From NCBI GenBank assembly GCA_018806915.1, contig JAGKQI010000021.1:434001-498000 (forward strand): a stretch of DNA of 64,000 nucleotides. The letters are read 5' to 3'. The position numbers were made by a program, and so were the translations under genes. This document shows positions 22,389 through 34,900 of the stretch, in pieces. This stretch comes from Phytophthora colocasiae (lineage: Eukaryota; Oomycota; Peronosporomycetes; Peronosporales; Peronosporaceae). Every line of letters begins with the position of its first letter. Positions within the stretch are counted from its first letter, which is position 1. The notes under the pieces are model-generated. The model worked only from the letters and a program-made list of their open reading frames with translations, was not told the DNA's origin and made no database searches.

Positions 22389-22953
22389 TCATAACGCTTT
22401 CTTCTCTGGAGCTACTTGTTTCGGGAGTAACAGGTAGGAGCGGAGTTTTTCCCACCAGCACCCCTCGTCGAAGCTCTCCAGTTCCTTCACACCTGCTACA
22501 CCCAATTCTGCACGCACCAATTAAAAGTTAGCGACGGTCAAGTACATTCCAACAGCAACACCACATTTTCGTACCAATACAGCGCCGCCTGGTTTCCGCC
22601 ACACTCCGTCTGTACTTGCGTCGGATACGAGGAGGGGCCTCCACCAGAAAATCAGAGCTACATTTGTCGATAAACGATTGGATCCGCGTGTCTGGGTCTA
22701 TCCTGTTCGCGTCGCTCATGATCTCCCTGAGACCATCGGATAGTTCGCCTTGGTACAAGTCAAAATACTCAGGATCGCTTCCTTTGAGTCGTTGGCCGTT
22801 TTTCCTTGGGAAATAGAGGTTGAACTCGTCTACAGAGCAGTCCCACTTCTCTCTTTTGATCACTTTGCCTAGGAGTTCGCGCACTGTCGTATGTCGCTCG
22901 AAGACCTCACCAAACTTGCAGTCTGTCTCTAAGATGTGTCCAAAGATTTGCAT
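22389..22953 (-). CDS. Crinkler-header-like protein, intact diverged copy (two exons)
   Basis: Exon 1 22575-22953 and exon 2 22389-22507, 67-nt intron with GTACGA donor and GTGCAG acceptor, give 165 aa. It differs from the array copies at many positions (MQIFGHILETDCKFGEVFERH at the start, CIELGVAGVKELES at the splice join) but keeps length, intron place and the final APEKKAL. This is good evidence that the gene was under selection before the array copies arose. The intron lacks the GT tract. It is divergent from the gene m copy at 23261, the mirror image of 10127/10441. Function unknown; CRN-header relationship inferred from the N-terminal 100 residues. Confidence 0.62.
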
Positions 22954-23260
22954 CTTGGTAGGTGGTTAAAGCTGTTGTGAGCCCTGGTGGTCAGAAGAAA
23001 AATCGCCAAAAGTTCTGAGTCAGTACATGTACATTTCTACAAATGTTTACTGGAGGTGGATGTAACCAGGCAAGTTGCCCGGATGTTAAACATTACAAGT
23101 TCGTACTTGATGGAAGTGTGGGAAATTCCCATCAATCATATTCCCATTAGTTGTTCATTCCCAATTTTCCAGCGATGAATTTTACGCCTGCGCGTCCGGA
23201 GTCCGTCGCCAAACAATATCAATCCAGCATTCCCGAGATCCTACCTGGGTAAGAGCAATA
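22954..23260. promoter_or_regulatory. Spacer of the second divergent a/m pair
   Basis: A 307-bp region between divergent starts, related to 10128-10440 in the opposite orientation. It contains AAGTTCGTACTTGATGGAAG and GGGAAATTCCC, also present near 7858-7890 and 18160-18190 between the truncated pairs. The GGGAAATTCCC palindrome is a candidate regulator site. Confidence 0.4.
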
Positions 23261-23886
23261 ATGGTTGCAGGAAGCGCGAAAAGCATGTCAAGCGTGGAAT
23301 GGATTCTCGAAGGCTATCGGGGCTTTTTCGACCCTCTGGAGGTGGCAAAAGACGACAACCCTTATGAAGAGACTATAGTTACGTCGAATTTTTTTGCGAC
23401 TTGGATGGAGTTTGACCCGGAATACGGAGTAGCACTCAGATGCTGCTCATTCCTCAATTTTGCGCGAACCACTAAGATGTTCATTCGGATAGCAGTCCTC
23501 GGTCAAGACCACGTTGCTGAAGTGGAGTTCCAGGAAACAGATACAATGCGGAACGTGATCGAGCGGGGCATACAACAGATCAATGTCTCTGATATCAGCC
23601 TCGTGGGGCTAATTGTCGTCTCGCAGCCGGTGCAAACATTGTACATAGGCGATAAGGCCTTCCAGGACATGCAGAAGGGCATTACAAGCGACGACACGCC
23701 TGGGTTTTCTTTGGACAACACAATGGAGAGTTAGTTGGTCGACCATTATGATCCAGTCCGGACGGCCTCTGCAGAACGACCCAAACCGGATCGATTTTGT
23801 CTTCGATGTTCCCCAGAGAACATCAAACAACTTCAGGTTCCTGTACGCCATGGAACGCCGCAACACTGGTAACGCAACTTCTTGTA
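23261..23886 (+). pseudogene. Gene m, diverged copy with late frameshift
   Basis: ATG at 23261 (MVAGSAKSMSSVEWILEGYRG) and 157 open codons through the core (MFIRIAVLGQDHVAEVEFQE, VQTLYIGDKAFQDMQKG) to a stop at 23734. The conserved GRPLQNDPNRIDFVFDVPQ tail follows in another frame up to about 23870. Without the shift the protein would match the copy at 9477-10127 in length. About 15% of residues differ from the array copies, like its CRN-type neighbour, so this pair looks like the older parental locus. Confidence 0.55.
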
Positions 23887-24421
23887 TCTTTCGCCACCTT
23901 CCTTATCCCTGACCTGTTAAATATGCGTCAAATGATACTATAACTCATAGGGAGAGCCCGGGGCATTGGCCGATGGGGTCACCTGTCGTCTAGAGCGACA
24001 ACTGGTTTGATGTGGTCCTCGTTGTTGGTTTATTTGGCTTCAGCAATGCTCTCCATCGTGGCTGCCGCGGTCAAAGACATTTTTGACGCCACGCTCGATC
24101 ACGTTCCGCATTGTATCCCTTTCCTGGAACTCCATTTCAGCAACGTTGTCTTGACCGAGGACTGCGATTCGAATGAACATCTTAGAGTCGAAAGCTAAGG
24201 GGATCCTACACCGAAAGGCTTAGTAGTCCGACGACTAAGCCACATGCAGATCTCAGCAGCAAATATCGTACGCGAGGAATCATGAAAACATATTTTTCTT
24301 ATTAAACCGATCGCTGCAAAAGAAAGTCTTTTACACTACATTTTGATCTTTTCTCGCCCAGTTACATTTGCAGTTGATCTTCTTGTGTACTGGGTTTAAA
24401 GCCAGACCTTGTAGCTACACT
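23887..24421. other. Scrambled edge of the array
   Basis: No intact gene. 23887-24000 matches, inverted, the sequence upstream of m 3' copies (4800-4890). 24086-24186 is an m-gene fragment in minus orientation (GATCACGTTCCGCATTG). 24187-24421 matches module s inverted and runs straight into the SDR 3' end. The order shows at least two inversion or insertion events at the array border. Confidence 0.6.
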
Positions 24422-25273
24422 TTACTCTTCCTTGATCGCGTGTTTGCGTGTCTGCTTGAATGCTTTCATCGCCTGCGACGTCTTGGTGATGCGGATGAAC
24501 CAGTCCACGAACCACATGGGCATAATAGTAGCCACGAACTCCATAACGCTCAGAATGGACGGCACTAACACACGCCACTGGTTCCTGCGCACAGCTTTGA
24601 CGATCTCATCTGCCACGAACTCGGGGGTGAGCCATCTCGTGAACGGAGGGGGCTTGACCCCTTCGAACATCCCCGTCTTGATGAAGCTCGGACACACAAT
24701 GGTCGTACGCACTCCAAAGAGCCCCATATAGTGCAGTTCTTGTCTGAGACTGAGCATGAGCCCAATTGCAGCAGATTTACTGGCGCCGTAGTCCACCATA
24801 CCAGGAGATCCGAAAATCCCTGCTGCACTAGCCACAGACACGATGTGGCCCTTGTTGCGCTTGCTCATCATCGGCAAGAAGGCTCTGATCGTCCAGAAAT
24901 GAGACGTGACGTTCACAGCCATCGTGCGTTCAATCATGTTGTCCGAGGACTCGAGCAGTGGACGTCCACCGACGATCCCAGCGTTGTTGACTAAGATATC
25001 CACCGCCTCGAACTCCTTGAGCACTTCTTGACCAATGGTATAGACCTTCTCTCTGTCTGTAATATCCACTTGGTAGAACTTTGCCTTCCCCCTTGCAGCT
25101 TCGATTTCCTGCATCAATTCACGTCCTAAATCCGCGTGCAAGTCCCAAATGACGACCACAGCGCCTAAAGCAGCGAATCGAAGCGCTACGAGACGTCCAA
25201 GCCCCATGGCACCACCGGTGATGACGACGACGTCGCCCTTGACGGATTTCTGCGGCCAGATCCAGTTAAACAT
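24422..25273 (-). CDS. Short-chain dehydrogenase/reductase, SDR16C-like
   Basis: A 283-aa NAD(P)-dependent oxidoreductase, probably on retinoid, sterol or other lipid alcohols at the ER. The Rossmann fold is clear: TGGAMGLG at residues 19-26, Asp44 ending strand 2 (favours NAD), VDIT at 69-72, NNAG at 96-99, catalytic Asn121, Ser149, Tyr162 and Lys166 (YGASK). SFIKTGMF near 196 is the family's P-x-x-x-TGMF loop. The C-terminus has a hydrophobic stretch (LSVMEFVATIMPMWFVDWF) consistent with membrane association, as in epidermal retinol dehydrogenases. Start chosen at MFNWIWPQKS; length is normal. The gene looks intact and single-exon. Its 3' end has been copied into the array to the left (module s). 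Confidence 0.88.
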   Translation of the reverse strand: MFNWIWPQKSVKGDVVVITGGAMGLGRLVALRFAALGAVVVIWDLHADLGRELMQEIEAARGKAKFYQVDITDREKVYTIGQEVLKEFEAVDILVNNAGIVGGRPLLESSDNMIERTMAVNVTSHFWTIRAFLPMMSKRNKGHIVSVASAAGIFGSPGMVDYGASKSAAIGLMLSLRQELHYMGLFGVRTTIVCPSFIKTGMFEGVKPPPFTRWLTPEFVADEIVKAVRRNQWRVLVPSILSVMEFVATIMPMWFVDWFIRITKTSQAMKAFKQTRKHAIKEE

Positions 25274-26014
25274 GACGCAGCAGCTTGAAGAATGACAGGG
25301 AATGGCGAGGAGCTCCTTTTCGAGTGGTACAAGTGATTATTAATGCGGATCCTGCCGTAATCAAATGGACACATACTTAGATCAAGATATATGACTGCGA
25401 ATGATTACATCTGGTCGCTTGACAAGAAGAACCTTCAACTTGCAGATCGGTTAATAGAGTTTCTTTCTCCTTGACCACCACCACAGCGTTTGTAGTACAA
25501 ATGTCTTGATGAAGATCTCGTTCACACTGAAATACGCTACACCGTCCTTACAGGTTCCAGAACTCACACAACTTGCTGCCGACACGGAGGCACCACCAAT
25601 TGATGCCGTCTCAATCCGTACGACGTGGATTTGGACATGTAGTTCACCATAAGAACAGTACCATGCCACGCAAGATGCCTATGGTTGTGTCCGGCAGTCT
25701 TGAAGCACGTAAAGTGTTGAATTTTGTCACAGAATAAGGTATTCCTTCGTTGTAGCGCCAAACTACTTCGAGCCCCTACCAGCATTAACTCTCACGCTGT
25801 CCACCGCGTGATCTCCTGCATGACTTTAAGACCGTTGTGCTGGTTTAAAAACTTGATCACTTCAACATAATCAATTTCTACGGGTAATTCTATTTTAACC
25901 AATGAAAACTATATCTTCATGTCATTGGTAGAAATATGTTTTGCTATTATCCGCCCACTCAGTCGCAGACCCGCACTAAGTAACCCCTCGCTAGGCGGTG
26001 CTCTCTCTCTGCCT
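25274..26014. other. Intergenic region between divergent SDR and PHD/CW genes
   Basis: 741 bp without a convincing gene. It should hold the 5' flanks of both neighbours. AT-rich sequence near 25870-25920 (ATTTTAACCAATG) precedes the PHD/CW gene. I saw no repeat or RNA gene. Confidence 0.5.
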
Positions 26015-29000
26015 ATGGACTCGGACGCGAGCTCCGGCTCCAGTAGTAGCTCCAGCTCCGACTCAGTTCTGATCCGCGTGCCGCTGGACCAGAAAAGACG
26101 CAAGAAGCTGCGTGCACAGCTGCAGGAAGATCAGCGAAGGCAACAGGAGCGTCAGGCGTCTTCTGAGGCCTCTCCAAGCCATAAAATGAGCTTTAAAGCC
26201 CTAAAACCTGAACCAGACATGGACCGGAATAAGGTACAGAGCTTCCCCCGCTTCTCCCGGATTTTTAACACTGAAATTAACGTTAAAATCGATTTTTTTT
26301 ATTAGGGAGAACACATTTGCGTCGTCTGCGAGCAAGAAGGAGACGACCTCGTAGTCTGTGCAGGTCCCTGTATCTCTGCCTTTCATGTGAGCTGTTTGCC
26401 AGCCAATAGTGGTGCAGCTGAAGCTCAGAACGAGGTGTGGTTGTGTCCGAGCTGCAAGAGTAAAACTCACGCCTGTTTCCACTGCAAACAACGTGGAATT
26501 GAGGCGTTAAAGGACAACACACCGGCTGTTACGGGCTCAGACCCCAGTCAACGGCTTGTACGCAAGTGTCGAGCTCTTTCCTGTGGCAAATTCTATCACC
26601 AAGACTGCATCAAGCAGTTCCCGTTGGCAAGAATTGCAATTAACACACACTTTATCTGCCCTTTGCACACGTGTGCAGGATGCAACCAGTCAGGAGCTCA
26701 ACAGGAAGCTGTGCGGTGCATGAGGTGTCCAGTGGCGTATCATGCCAAGTGTTTACCGCCCAATTGCGTGAGGCAGATCTCGTCCAAGCTGATTATCTGT
26801 CCAAAACATGGAGGAGGAGGCAAAGAGAAGGCTGAGACGGAGGAGAAAGCGCTTGTCAAGAGTGCGGTGTCTAAACAGTTAAAGGAAGTGCAGGCACAGG
26901 AGGAGAACGATGAAGATGGCATGAGCGAGGCGTCTGCAGTTAGTGCCAGCAGTGCCAGGAGGAAGGAGAAACGTGAGAAAAGGGAAAAGAAGGACAAGAA
27001 GAAGAAGAAAAAGAAGAAAAAGAAAGACAAACACAAGAGGGAAAGTTTGGCTTCTCAAGCTGACGACGAGCAGGAGCATGACGAGAGCAGCAGTAAAAAA
27101 CGGAAGCGGAGCAAGAGAGAATCACTGGATGCAGATGAGAACTCGGGCTCTCAGCGGAGCGAGAAGGGCAGCCCGTCAACGCCTTCTACCCGCCGATTAG
27201 ACGTAGCTGTTCCGTCTGCTGATGTGGGAGCTACTCGTTCGCCAACCTCATCATTGGCGCTGTTTGAAAGCCCAGCGACTGCCACCAAACGAATACAGCA
27301 GCGTTTGGAAGAGGCTTTGGGGAAGAGTGACGATGACGATTCCGACGGATCAACAGGCAGCTCTTCACTGAAGAGGAAACGTTCTAGCAGCCAGATGACC
27401 GACGGTCAGGGACCAAACTCAACGGAACACACTACTGGCTCAAGAACCGGTGTAGCCAAAGAACGCTCCCAATCTCCTATCCCATCTTCTCCAGTACCAG
27501 ATAGCCCATCCGGTGATAAGGACTCAGTAGAAGATCGGTCGTCTGCAGAAGAGGATACGTATACGAAGGTTGAGCGCAAACGAAGTCGTGAGGATGGGAT
27601 TGATCAGCCGAGATCCATTGAAAGCGCGCTGAAACTGGAGATTCCGAAATCTCCTTCCAGTGTTTTAATCCCGGATGGACGCAACGTAGTTCTTAAGCAT
27701 GTCCCTAGCGAGGGTGAAGAGGAATACGACGAAGGTGCATCTGGATCAGTGACACCTGCAGATGCCACACCAAGAACCCCTAGAGGTGGCAGAGGTCCTG
27801 GGAAGAAAAAGAGGAAGAACAAGGCAAAACGAGAGGCACGTGCGCTCAAAAGGGAGACAAGCGAAGAGGAAGATGATGAAGGCAACGAGGCCAAGTGGGT
27901 GCAGTGCGATAGCTGCAAGAAGTGGCGGACGGTACCTAGAGACTTCAATCTGGATGCGATGCCCAAGCACTGGTACTGCAATATGAACACGTGGGACGAA
28001 CGCTTCGCTTCATGTTCCGTCGCTGAGGAAGTGTTGAAGGCGAACCCGTCACCTCTGGCTGAAAAAAGGAGATACAAACTCAAGGCAAAGTCCAAGTCCG
28101 CTTCTAGTACAGGTGACGATGGCTACTCTTCTTCTGGTTCAGTCACGTTGAAAAGGTCAGGAGGGTCTCTAAAAGGATCTGTGACCGATATGGCTTCTTT
28201 AGACGATAAAGGCTCCCGATCGAAGAAGGACAAAGTGTCGAAGAAGAGGAAGATCACCAAGCATCTCAAGGAAAAGTATCGAGAAGTCAAATGGGTGCAA
28301 TGTGAGAGTACGCAGTGCGGTAAGTGGCGTGTTGTACCAGCCTCCATTAACTTTGATCGGCTACCTGCAGTGTGGTACTGCCACCTTAACACGTGGGCTC
28401 CAGATCTAGCCAAATGCAGCGCTCCCAACCCTCCTGAAGTCGATGCGTTCCTGTCAAAGCAAGCCAAGAAGGAAGGCCGCCCTTCCAAGAAAGTTCGGGC
28501 TTCCTCATCTAGTGGGGACGCAGTACCAACAGCTTCGGTGTCAGTTGCCTCAAGCGGGATGACTCCAACGTCTTCAGCCAACGACCTGACTTCTCTTGGG
28601 AAAGCAAATTCAGGGAAACACGGGAAAGGGGCCAAGTCAACTGCTTCTGGGACAGGGAACGGCTCAACTAGCAATGCGGATGGAGCTAACAACAGTTCGA
28701 ACGCGAGCGCTGGTCATTCCGCTAAAGGAAGGGGAGGGCGAGGAAGCGGGAACGCTACTGGCATCAAGAAGACGGTGCTGGAGTGGGCACAGTGCGAGAA
28801 ATGCAACAAGTGGCGAAAGCTACCTCAGCACATTAAATCCTCTACTCTTCCTGATAAATGGTACTGCTCAATGAACCACTGGGATCCGTCTCATGCCAAG
28901 TGCAGTGTTGCTGAGGAAGCAGACCAAGAGCCTCTTCCCTTGCCGCCTCACCCTGGCTCACAGTGGCACAAGGGCGGGCACAAGGGTCAGCGTACAAGAC

Positions 29001-29653
29001 GAGGCAAGCTCAGCTACTCAGAATTGCTGTACGGTAGCACGGGGCAGCTACGGAAGGCATATACCGGCGAGTCTTCTACCTTGTCATTCGACTATGAAGG
29101 CATCACGTACCACCGCGACGACCAGTACAAACACAGCAGCATGTATGTGTCTCCAGCAGCGATGGCAGCTGCAGCTACAATGGCTGGATGGACTGGTAGC
29201 GACCGAGTGGACCGGGAGACGAGCTGTAAAGAAGCAGCAGCAAAGATAGACGCTCTGGGAACTGCAACTCCGGCTCAAGCGAGTGTAGACGAAGTGGCAG
29301 CGCTAGTACTGGAGAAGATGGACGTGCGTCGTCGTCGCAGTATTTCCGAGCTCTTCGATGCCGTCAACATGGTGCGAGGGTCCGAGGCAGCAGCGAATGG
29401 CCTTGCGTCTCTGGCAGTGGTGACTGCCGCTTTGGGACAGCTGGAGCACCGCGGTTTAGTGGAGAAGGTGGCAGAGTTCTCGGAAGGTGAAGATGAACCA
29501 GCTCAAAAGCGAAGGAGAACAGACACGCTCTTTAACGGCGCGTTCTCTATGCCTACGCACTACCGCAAGGTGCCCACAAGACCTCTCAAGGCGTCCAAAT
29601 GCTGGAAGTTTGGGACCAACGTCGTGACTCTCTCACCCGTTCAGGACTCGTAA
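26015..29653 (+). CDS. PHD-finger protein with three CW-type zinc fingers
   Basis: Probable chromatin reader in the nucleus. Exon 1 is 26015-26233 (73 codons from MDSDASSG), intron 26234-26305 (72 nt), exon 2 26306-29653; total 1188 aa. Residues 74-125 form a PHD finger (ICVVCEQEGDDLVVC, CISAFHVSC, LCPSC). A run of further Cys/His fingers follows to about 230 (CHAC-type HCKQRG, CGKFYHQDC, CAGCN, CMRCPVAYHAKC), like the PHD arrays of NSD-type proteins. A long charged, Lys/Ser-rich region follows. CW fingers are at about 603-650 (WVQCDSCKKW), 735-785 (WVQCESTQCGKW) and 900-945 (WAQCEKCNKW), each with the distal WYC. CW domains are known to bind methylated H3K4. The last 120 residues may form a winged helix. 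No SET domain is seen. Confidence 0.85.
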
Positions 29654-29740
29654 AGTTCGCGTGAAGAAGGACTAACTGAAATCGAATGTAAGTGCATTAC
29701 CCCCTCGCTCTGGTCTGATCTCTGTCTCCTATGTGCAATG

Positions 29741-31883
29741 TCACCAAACCCCTCCAGTCGCCATGACCTTGAGAAGTTCTCGACGTTTACGATGCAGTTT
29801 GGCTTCTTTGTCTGCGATTTCCAGGGGGTTGAGGCTTTCGCGGCAGAACCGCTCGAAGAAGGCCGTGCTATCTACAACAAGTGGCTCCAGCTGGACGACG
29901 AGCTCTGTTACTGGATTCTCCTCGTCTCGATCAATTTCTTTGGTCGGAAGGGAGGAAAAAGACACGGAGGCTCGACCAGGAGAGCTGGCGATGGATTTTT
30001 TAGCTTGAGGAGACGGACATTCGCCTGCCAAGCGATAAAATATGGTCTCAAGTTGAGTTCCGGACGGTGAGATGGAAGCAGAAGAACCAGCAGTGTGAAG
30101 GAGCATTTCCTCGGTCAAATCTGGCAGAAAACGCCAATTGTACACGTTGACGAATGGAGTGCAGCTACCAGTAGCCAGAACGTCCTGGTTGCCAGTGATG
30201 CACACACCAGTTGACGTTCTGAGGCTGCCAATCGCTTTTGTGCTTCGGACATCGTGAATCCAGATCATTCCATCCGAACACTGGACCCGCGCAATTAGGA
30301 GAGCTGCTGACGTTATGACGGTAGTTATCGAACTTGGAGACGAAGGAGGAGCTACTGCTCGAGTTAGTACTGGCTGGTTACGTTCCCGTACGTCGAAGAA
30401 GAAGAGCTGCTGCTTGGAGGCTGCTACGACATATCCAGACTGACAAATGACGCTGGTCCATACAGAGCTCATCAAAGGCGAGAGGAAGGCGTAGTCACTG
30501 TCTCGAACCAAATCCCACACGACCAGCGAACCGTCTTGGCAGCCTACGACTAGGAACTGGGTTGTGGGGTCTTGAGCTGAAATTGTGATCGTCGTCAAGT
30601 GTTCCCAGATTTTCACTGGTGTTAGAAGTGCTGGAACTGACGAGCTACTGGTTCGGAGCTTAAACTTCAGCACTTTGAGGCCGTAGCAGACGACAAACGC
30701 GTATGTATGAGGAACGGCTCGTGTGTGAGAGGAAGGCGCCACTAGAAAATGAACTTGTGGTTTGCTCTCGCCTTCTGTGAATGGAGAACGAGTGGGGCTA
30801 AGATCCACTTGAAAAGCTGGAGCCGTCAACGTTCGAGTCTCTTGGTTCTCTTCCCTCTGGATACCAAAGAGCGAAAGACCGGTTGAATCTACACAATTGA
30901 CAGCGAGAATCGTCGAGTCTTGAGATAACTGGATCGAAGAGATGGAGGATTCCGCTGGCATTTGCACCACAGCGACACATTGACAAGAGAACTCACTGGA
31001 ACCCCCAGCATTAATGGCGTAGATGTTCACAGATTCTGACTTGGCTTGTGACTCGACACTTGCACTCTCGAGATGAATAGCCAGAGCGCAAGTACTACCG
31101 GCAATGAGCTGCAGTGGAGTTAGATTCTTAGCCAAAACGTGCAGTTCCGACTCAGCAGGTTGAGTATCAACCGGAAAGGTGATCGGAACGTCTCCAAGTA
31201 CTCGGACGTCATCATTTCCAGCATTTAATACTCTCAAGAACGGGTCTGAATCTTTACCGGTTATCACTGCAACCACAATGGGTAGAAGGCAGTGCGAAGA
31301 CATTGCTGAGACCTCCTGACCGTCATCCAGTGGGATTTGCCACGATGACTCACTCGTGCATGCTTTCGCCACATCATAGTCGCTTCTATCGCCATCAGAA
31401 GAGCTTATGGATCTATCAGTGTTTCGAGAGCTGCTGGTGATGACTTTCCAAGCTCTGTCGATGATAAATTCATCCAAAACCTTGCGGACACGTCGGTAGG
31501 GCTGAGGAAGTTGAGGAAAGAGGGATTCTGGGTCTACGTGGTCTCCAGGAGCACTCAGAGCCACCCACCGCATAAATTTCTTCGTTGGTATCAAACCACT
31601 CGGTTCTTGGAACGCGTTTAACAGCATTCGAGCTTCAGATCGATCGAGATGCACACTGTTGGCACCCAGAACCTCGAAAAAGACATTTGGAGGAATTTTC
31701 CCTCGATTGGAACTCCATTCTCCACGAACTTCCTTCCAGGTTGAATTCCATTGACCTTGATCTTGAACACAAATGGCTCTACAAATGGGTATTAGAAAAC
31801 ATCCTATTGGAGATGAAGAGAATGAATGGAGAACAACTCACCCACCGGATGCGTTCGCGAAGAGACCGAAGCGGATTCTCCAT
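29741..31883 (-). CDS. WD40-like repeat protein, convergent with the PHD/CW gene
   Basis: Exon 1 31846-31883 (MENPLRSLRERI), intron 31779-31845 (67 nt), exon 2 29741-31778; total 691 aa. I extended the start upstream because exon 2 stays open and in frame (QDQGQWNSTWKEVRGEW) and a GT-AG pair joins it to an ATG in phase. The N-terminus has a helical region and LPQPYRRVRKVLDEFI. Later, beta-rich blocks with WD-like ends follow (GCQDGSLVVWDLV, DGMIWIHDVRS, NVYNWRF), so a degenerate propeller is likely. The C-terminus is charged. The layout reminds me of the ciliary protein WDR93, which would fit an organism with flagellated zoospores, but that is memory only. Its stop lies 87 bp from the stop of the PHD/CW gene. 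Confidence 0.7.
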
Positions 31884-31975
31884 GTGAATGAGGAAGATCT
31901 CTCTGGAATAGTGCTAACAGCAGTTATACCTGCCACTTTTAAATAGGGTTTCAGTGTTGTTGACTGCAGTCTGAC
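31884..31975. promoter_or_regulatory. 92-bp bidirectional promoter region
   Basis: Only 92 bp separate the divergent start codons at 31883 (-) and 31976 (+). The spacer has an AT-rich core (CACTTTTAAATAGGG near 31935). The pair must share its promoter; co-expression is inferred. Confidence 0.5.
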
Positions 31976-34900
31976 ATGATTCCTGGAGCAACCAAGTCTT
32001 CGAGTTCAAGACCACACACTTTCGGGCGCTCTTCGAATGTTTGGCAGTATCTGGACCTCGTTCATGATCGTAGTACACCACTTTCAGGTGATCGAGCATT
32101 GTCTGCGTTCTCGGAATCGACGGATAATGACAGTGATGAGGAAGAGGAGGTTCAAACCCACAACCGACGTCAAAATGAACCTCGTCACGTCAGTTTGGAC
32201 TCCCGGAGCAGCTCGAAAGGTCCAGTTGAAAGCACTAAACGCAACAGTCGATCCCACAAAGGTTCGTTATCCGGTATCTCGAGTTTATCCGATCTCCCTC
32301 ACCCGAGACTTCGAGAACCGCAAGGGAGTAGGAGAGCTCTTTTAATCACTGCAGGATTGAGAATGACTGGAGCTTCAACGGTTAATTCGACCGAGATCAT
32401 GCGCAAACTCAACGCTCTAGGGACGTCTGTTTCAGCACCAGTGCTCCCTACTCACGGGATTGAAAACCCAGTCAACCCAGCAGTTCAAACGGCTCAAACG
32501 ACGACTTCAATGGCTCCAGTTGCTGTTGTTCCTGTGTCCGATTCGGAGAAACTTCGCAATGCATTTAACTCTCAAGCCACGCGACTTTCGTACGGCTGCA
32601 GTGTGGCGTTGGAGCTGTTTAACGGCCACTTAGTGATGGTTAGCAGTCCGGACGGTCAAGCTCGTGTCCAGTCGTTGGAGAAGTTGCAGTCGCAGGTCAA
32701 AGGCTATAAAGATCGAGCTTTCTTCACTCTGTTGGACCTGGCAGACGTACGAAGCGCTGGGTCCATTCGGTACGGAGATTCCGTTTGGTTGCAGCTCAGT
32801 GTGGGGCCAGGGGATGTTTCGTGGGAACAAGGTGGAGTTCTTGGAGCGAAAGTCCGGGAAGCTCCACAGTTGAAAGCTCTTGGGCTACTGGATGATGATG
32901 CGATTCGGAATGATGTTCAAGCTCCTTCTATCGTTGGGTATCCAGTGCCAGTGACGGCTTATCTTCCCAAGGTTTGTCAAGTTTTTGCTTTGTTATGAGT
33001 TAATTCTAACGATATCTTTTGTTTCTCTAGAGTCGAGATGATGGAGATATGCAGGTGGATGAGATCCAATCTCGATTACGGAACAAAAGTGCCAAGATGC
33101 TGGGGAAATGGATCATTCGTTCAGCTGTGTGTCAACGTCGGAAAAAAGACGTACGTGCTGTGTGAATTTCTGTGGATTAACCTGCAATTAACTTTTCGTT
33201 CAGAACTTCGTGTATAACAACGATGAAGTTTACCTCGAACAAGACTGGTTTTATCTAGGTGCTGATTCAGACGCAGGTATTGCTGTTTTACGCCAATTAC
33301 CACCTGCAACTACAGGGAAGGATATAACCCCTGGAGAGTACGTGGTGGAGCGTCGTGGAGCTTGGAAATTACGTTTACTGGACTCCAGTAGTGGCAGTGC
33401 AGGGCTTTCACTAGCTCAACAGCAGATGGAACGTCTTCTTCTACGTGCTAAAGTGCAGTTGAAGCAGTCACAACGAATGCGAGCGGGTCAGACCAAGGTT
33501 TACGGTCCGAATTTACGTGGTGGCACAGGGTTTACCGCTCAACTTCGCGCTCAAGTGGCAGCTTCAACACGTCAGACTGAAAGTCGCTATGCTGATCGTC
33601 AGGAGTCGAGGCTGAAACGTATTGACCGTCACTTGGGCGAAAAAGCTCGCAGTATGAAGGTGGCTATTGGGTTTGAAAGTAGAAGTCGTCCTAGTAGTGG
33701 GAATGGAGCGGCAAACCAAGAACGGGAAACTCCACTCTACCGTAGTGTATCGGTTGACGCTATCGGTACGAGAAGTAGTCCATTGAGTGGTTCTACTATG
33801 GAGCCTGGTGATCTCAAACGTGCTATAGTCCAGTCCACTTCAACGTTACCAGCTTCCTCAGGCTCAGTGTCGAGTTGTGCGTTGTGTCATTCTTCGTCCA
33901 TTGGCTACAATCTGTGCTGTCAATTCCGAGATGTTATTGGAATGTTGGAACAAGAGCGAGTTCTTGCGAGAATTGCGGCGGAAGAAGCGAAAGTGGAGAA
34001 GAATTCCTTACTGGCGGTTAAATCTGGAATCAAACGAGCTGGTCGAAGTCGAGCTGGTCGCACTGCAAGAACTGACGGTGGATTAACTACGAGACCAGTT
34101 ACAATGGACCCAGCAAGGGTTTCTGAGAACGATTCACGCCTTACTACACCTCACACCTCCAGTACTACTTATACTACTCCACCAGTAAATGATCGCGTAC
34201 TACAACTCTTTGCGAAGGAAGACGCAGCGATGCTCGGACTCATCAAGTACAAGGAGAAAGAAGCTTATCGCGCTCTGTACGACCAGTCCCAACCTCGTGT
34301 CTCTCTTTCTCCTGCAGCTGCTTATTTCCGAGATCGCTTTAAGCATGTCGGTCTCTTCATGCAGATGCACCGTCAGCAGCAACAAGCTCAGCAACAAGAT
34401 GGTATCAGTGGCCACTTCCAGAAGCTTCATGCGGAATTGTACTCTGCTGGAAGTCGTCGAAGCCCGGAGGAGACTGATTTTGACTCGAATTACGACTCCG
34501 AGGACGACTACGCAGACTCAGAAGTGTCGGAAGAACAAGCTACTCCTGTTCAACTACCTACGAGTCCTCCGTTGGATGATGAAGAGAAGATTGAGCTGGA
34601 TCCTGATAGATTGTTCCCAACAGCTCAAGAACTGGAGCAACTGACACCGATAGATACCAAAGCGGCTTTAGCTCTATACGTTCAGAACCGAACGGCAATG
34701 GCTGAGATGCTGGACGGGTACGCAGAGCTGGTGGATTCACAGATGATTCCGACGCTTAAGAATTCGCTAAGTACGAGGAATCGAGGAGCGTTAGTGGAGA
34801 CGTTGGATTTTGTGGCCAGAGCGTCCGAGTTCGTCTGTGCTCGACGTGTTCAAGTGTTTGTAGCCACGTTGTTGCACGCTGTAGCGGAGAGCGATGTGGG

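Noticed and set aside
24432..24994. ORFs opposite the dehydrogenase
   Set aside because: Shadows of a gene with all SDR catalytic residues.
31585..31887. Plus-strand 100-aa ORF upstream of the WD40-like gene
   Set aside because: It is opposite the first exons of the WD40-like gene, which are supported by a continuing frame and a GT-AG junction.
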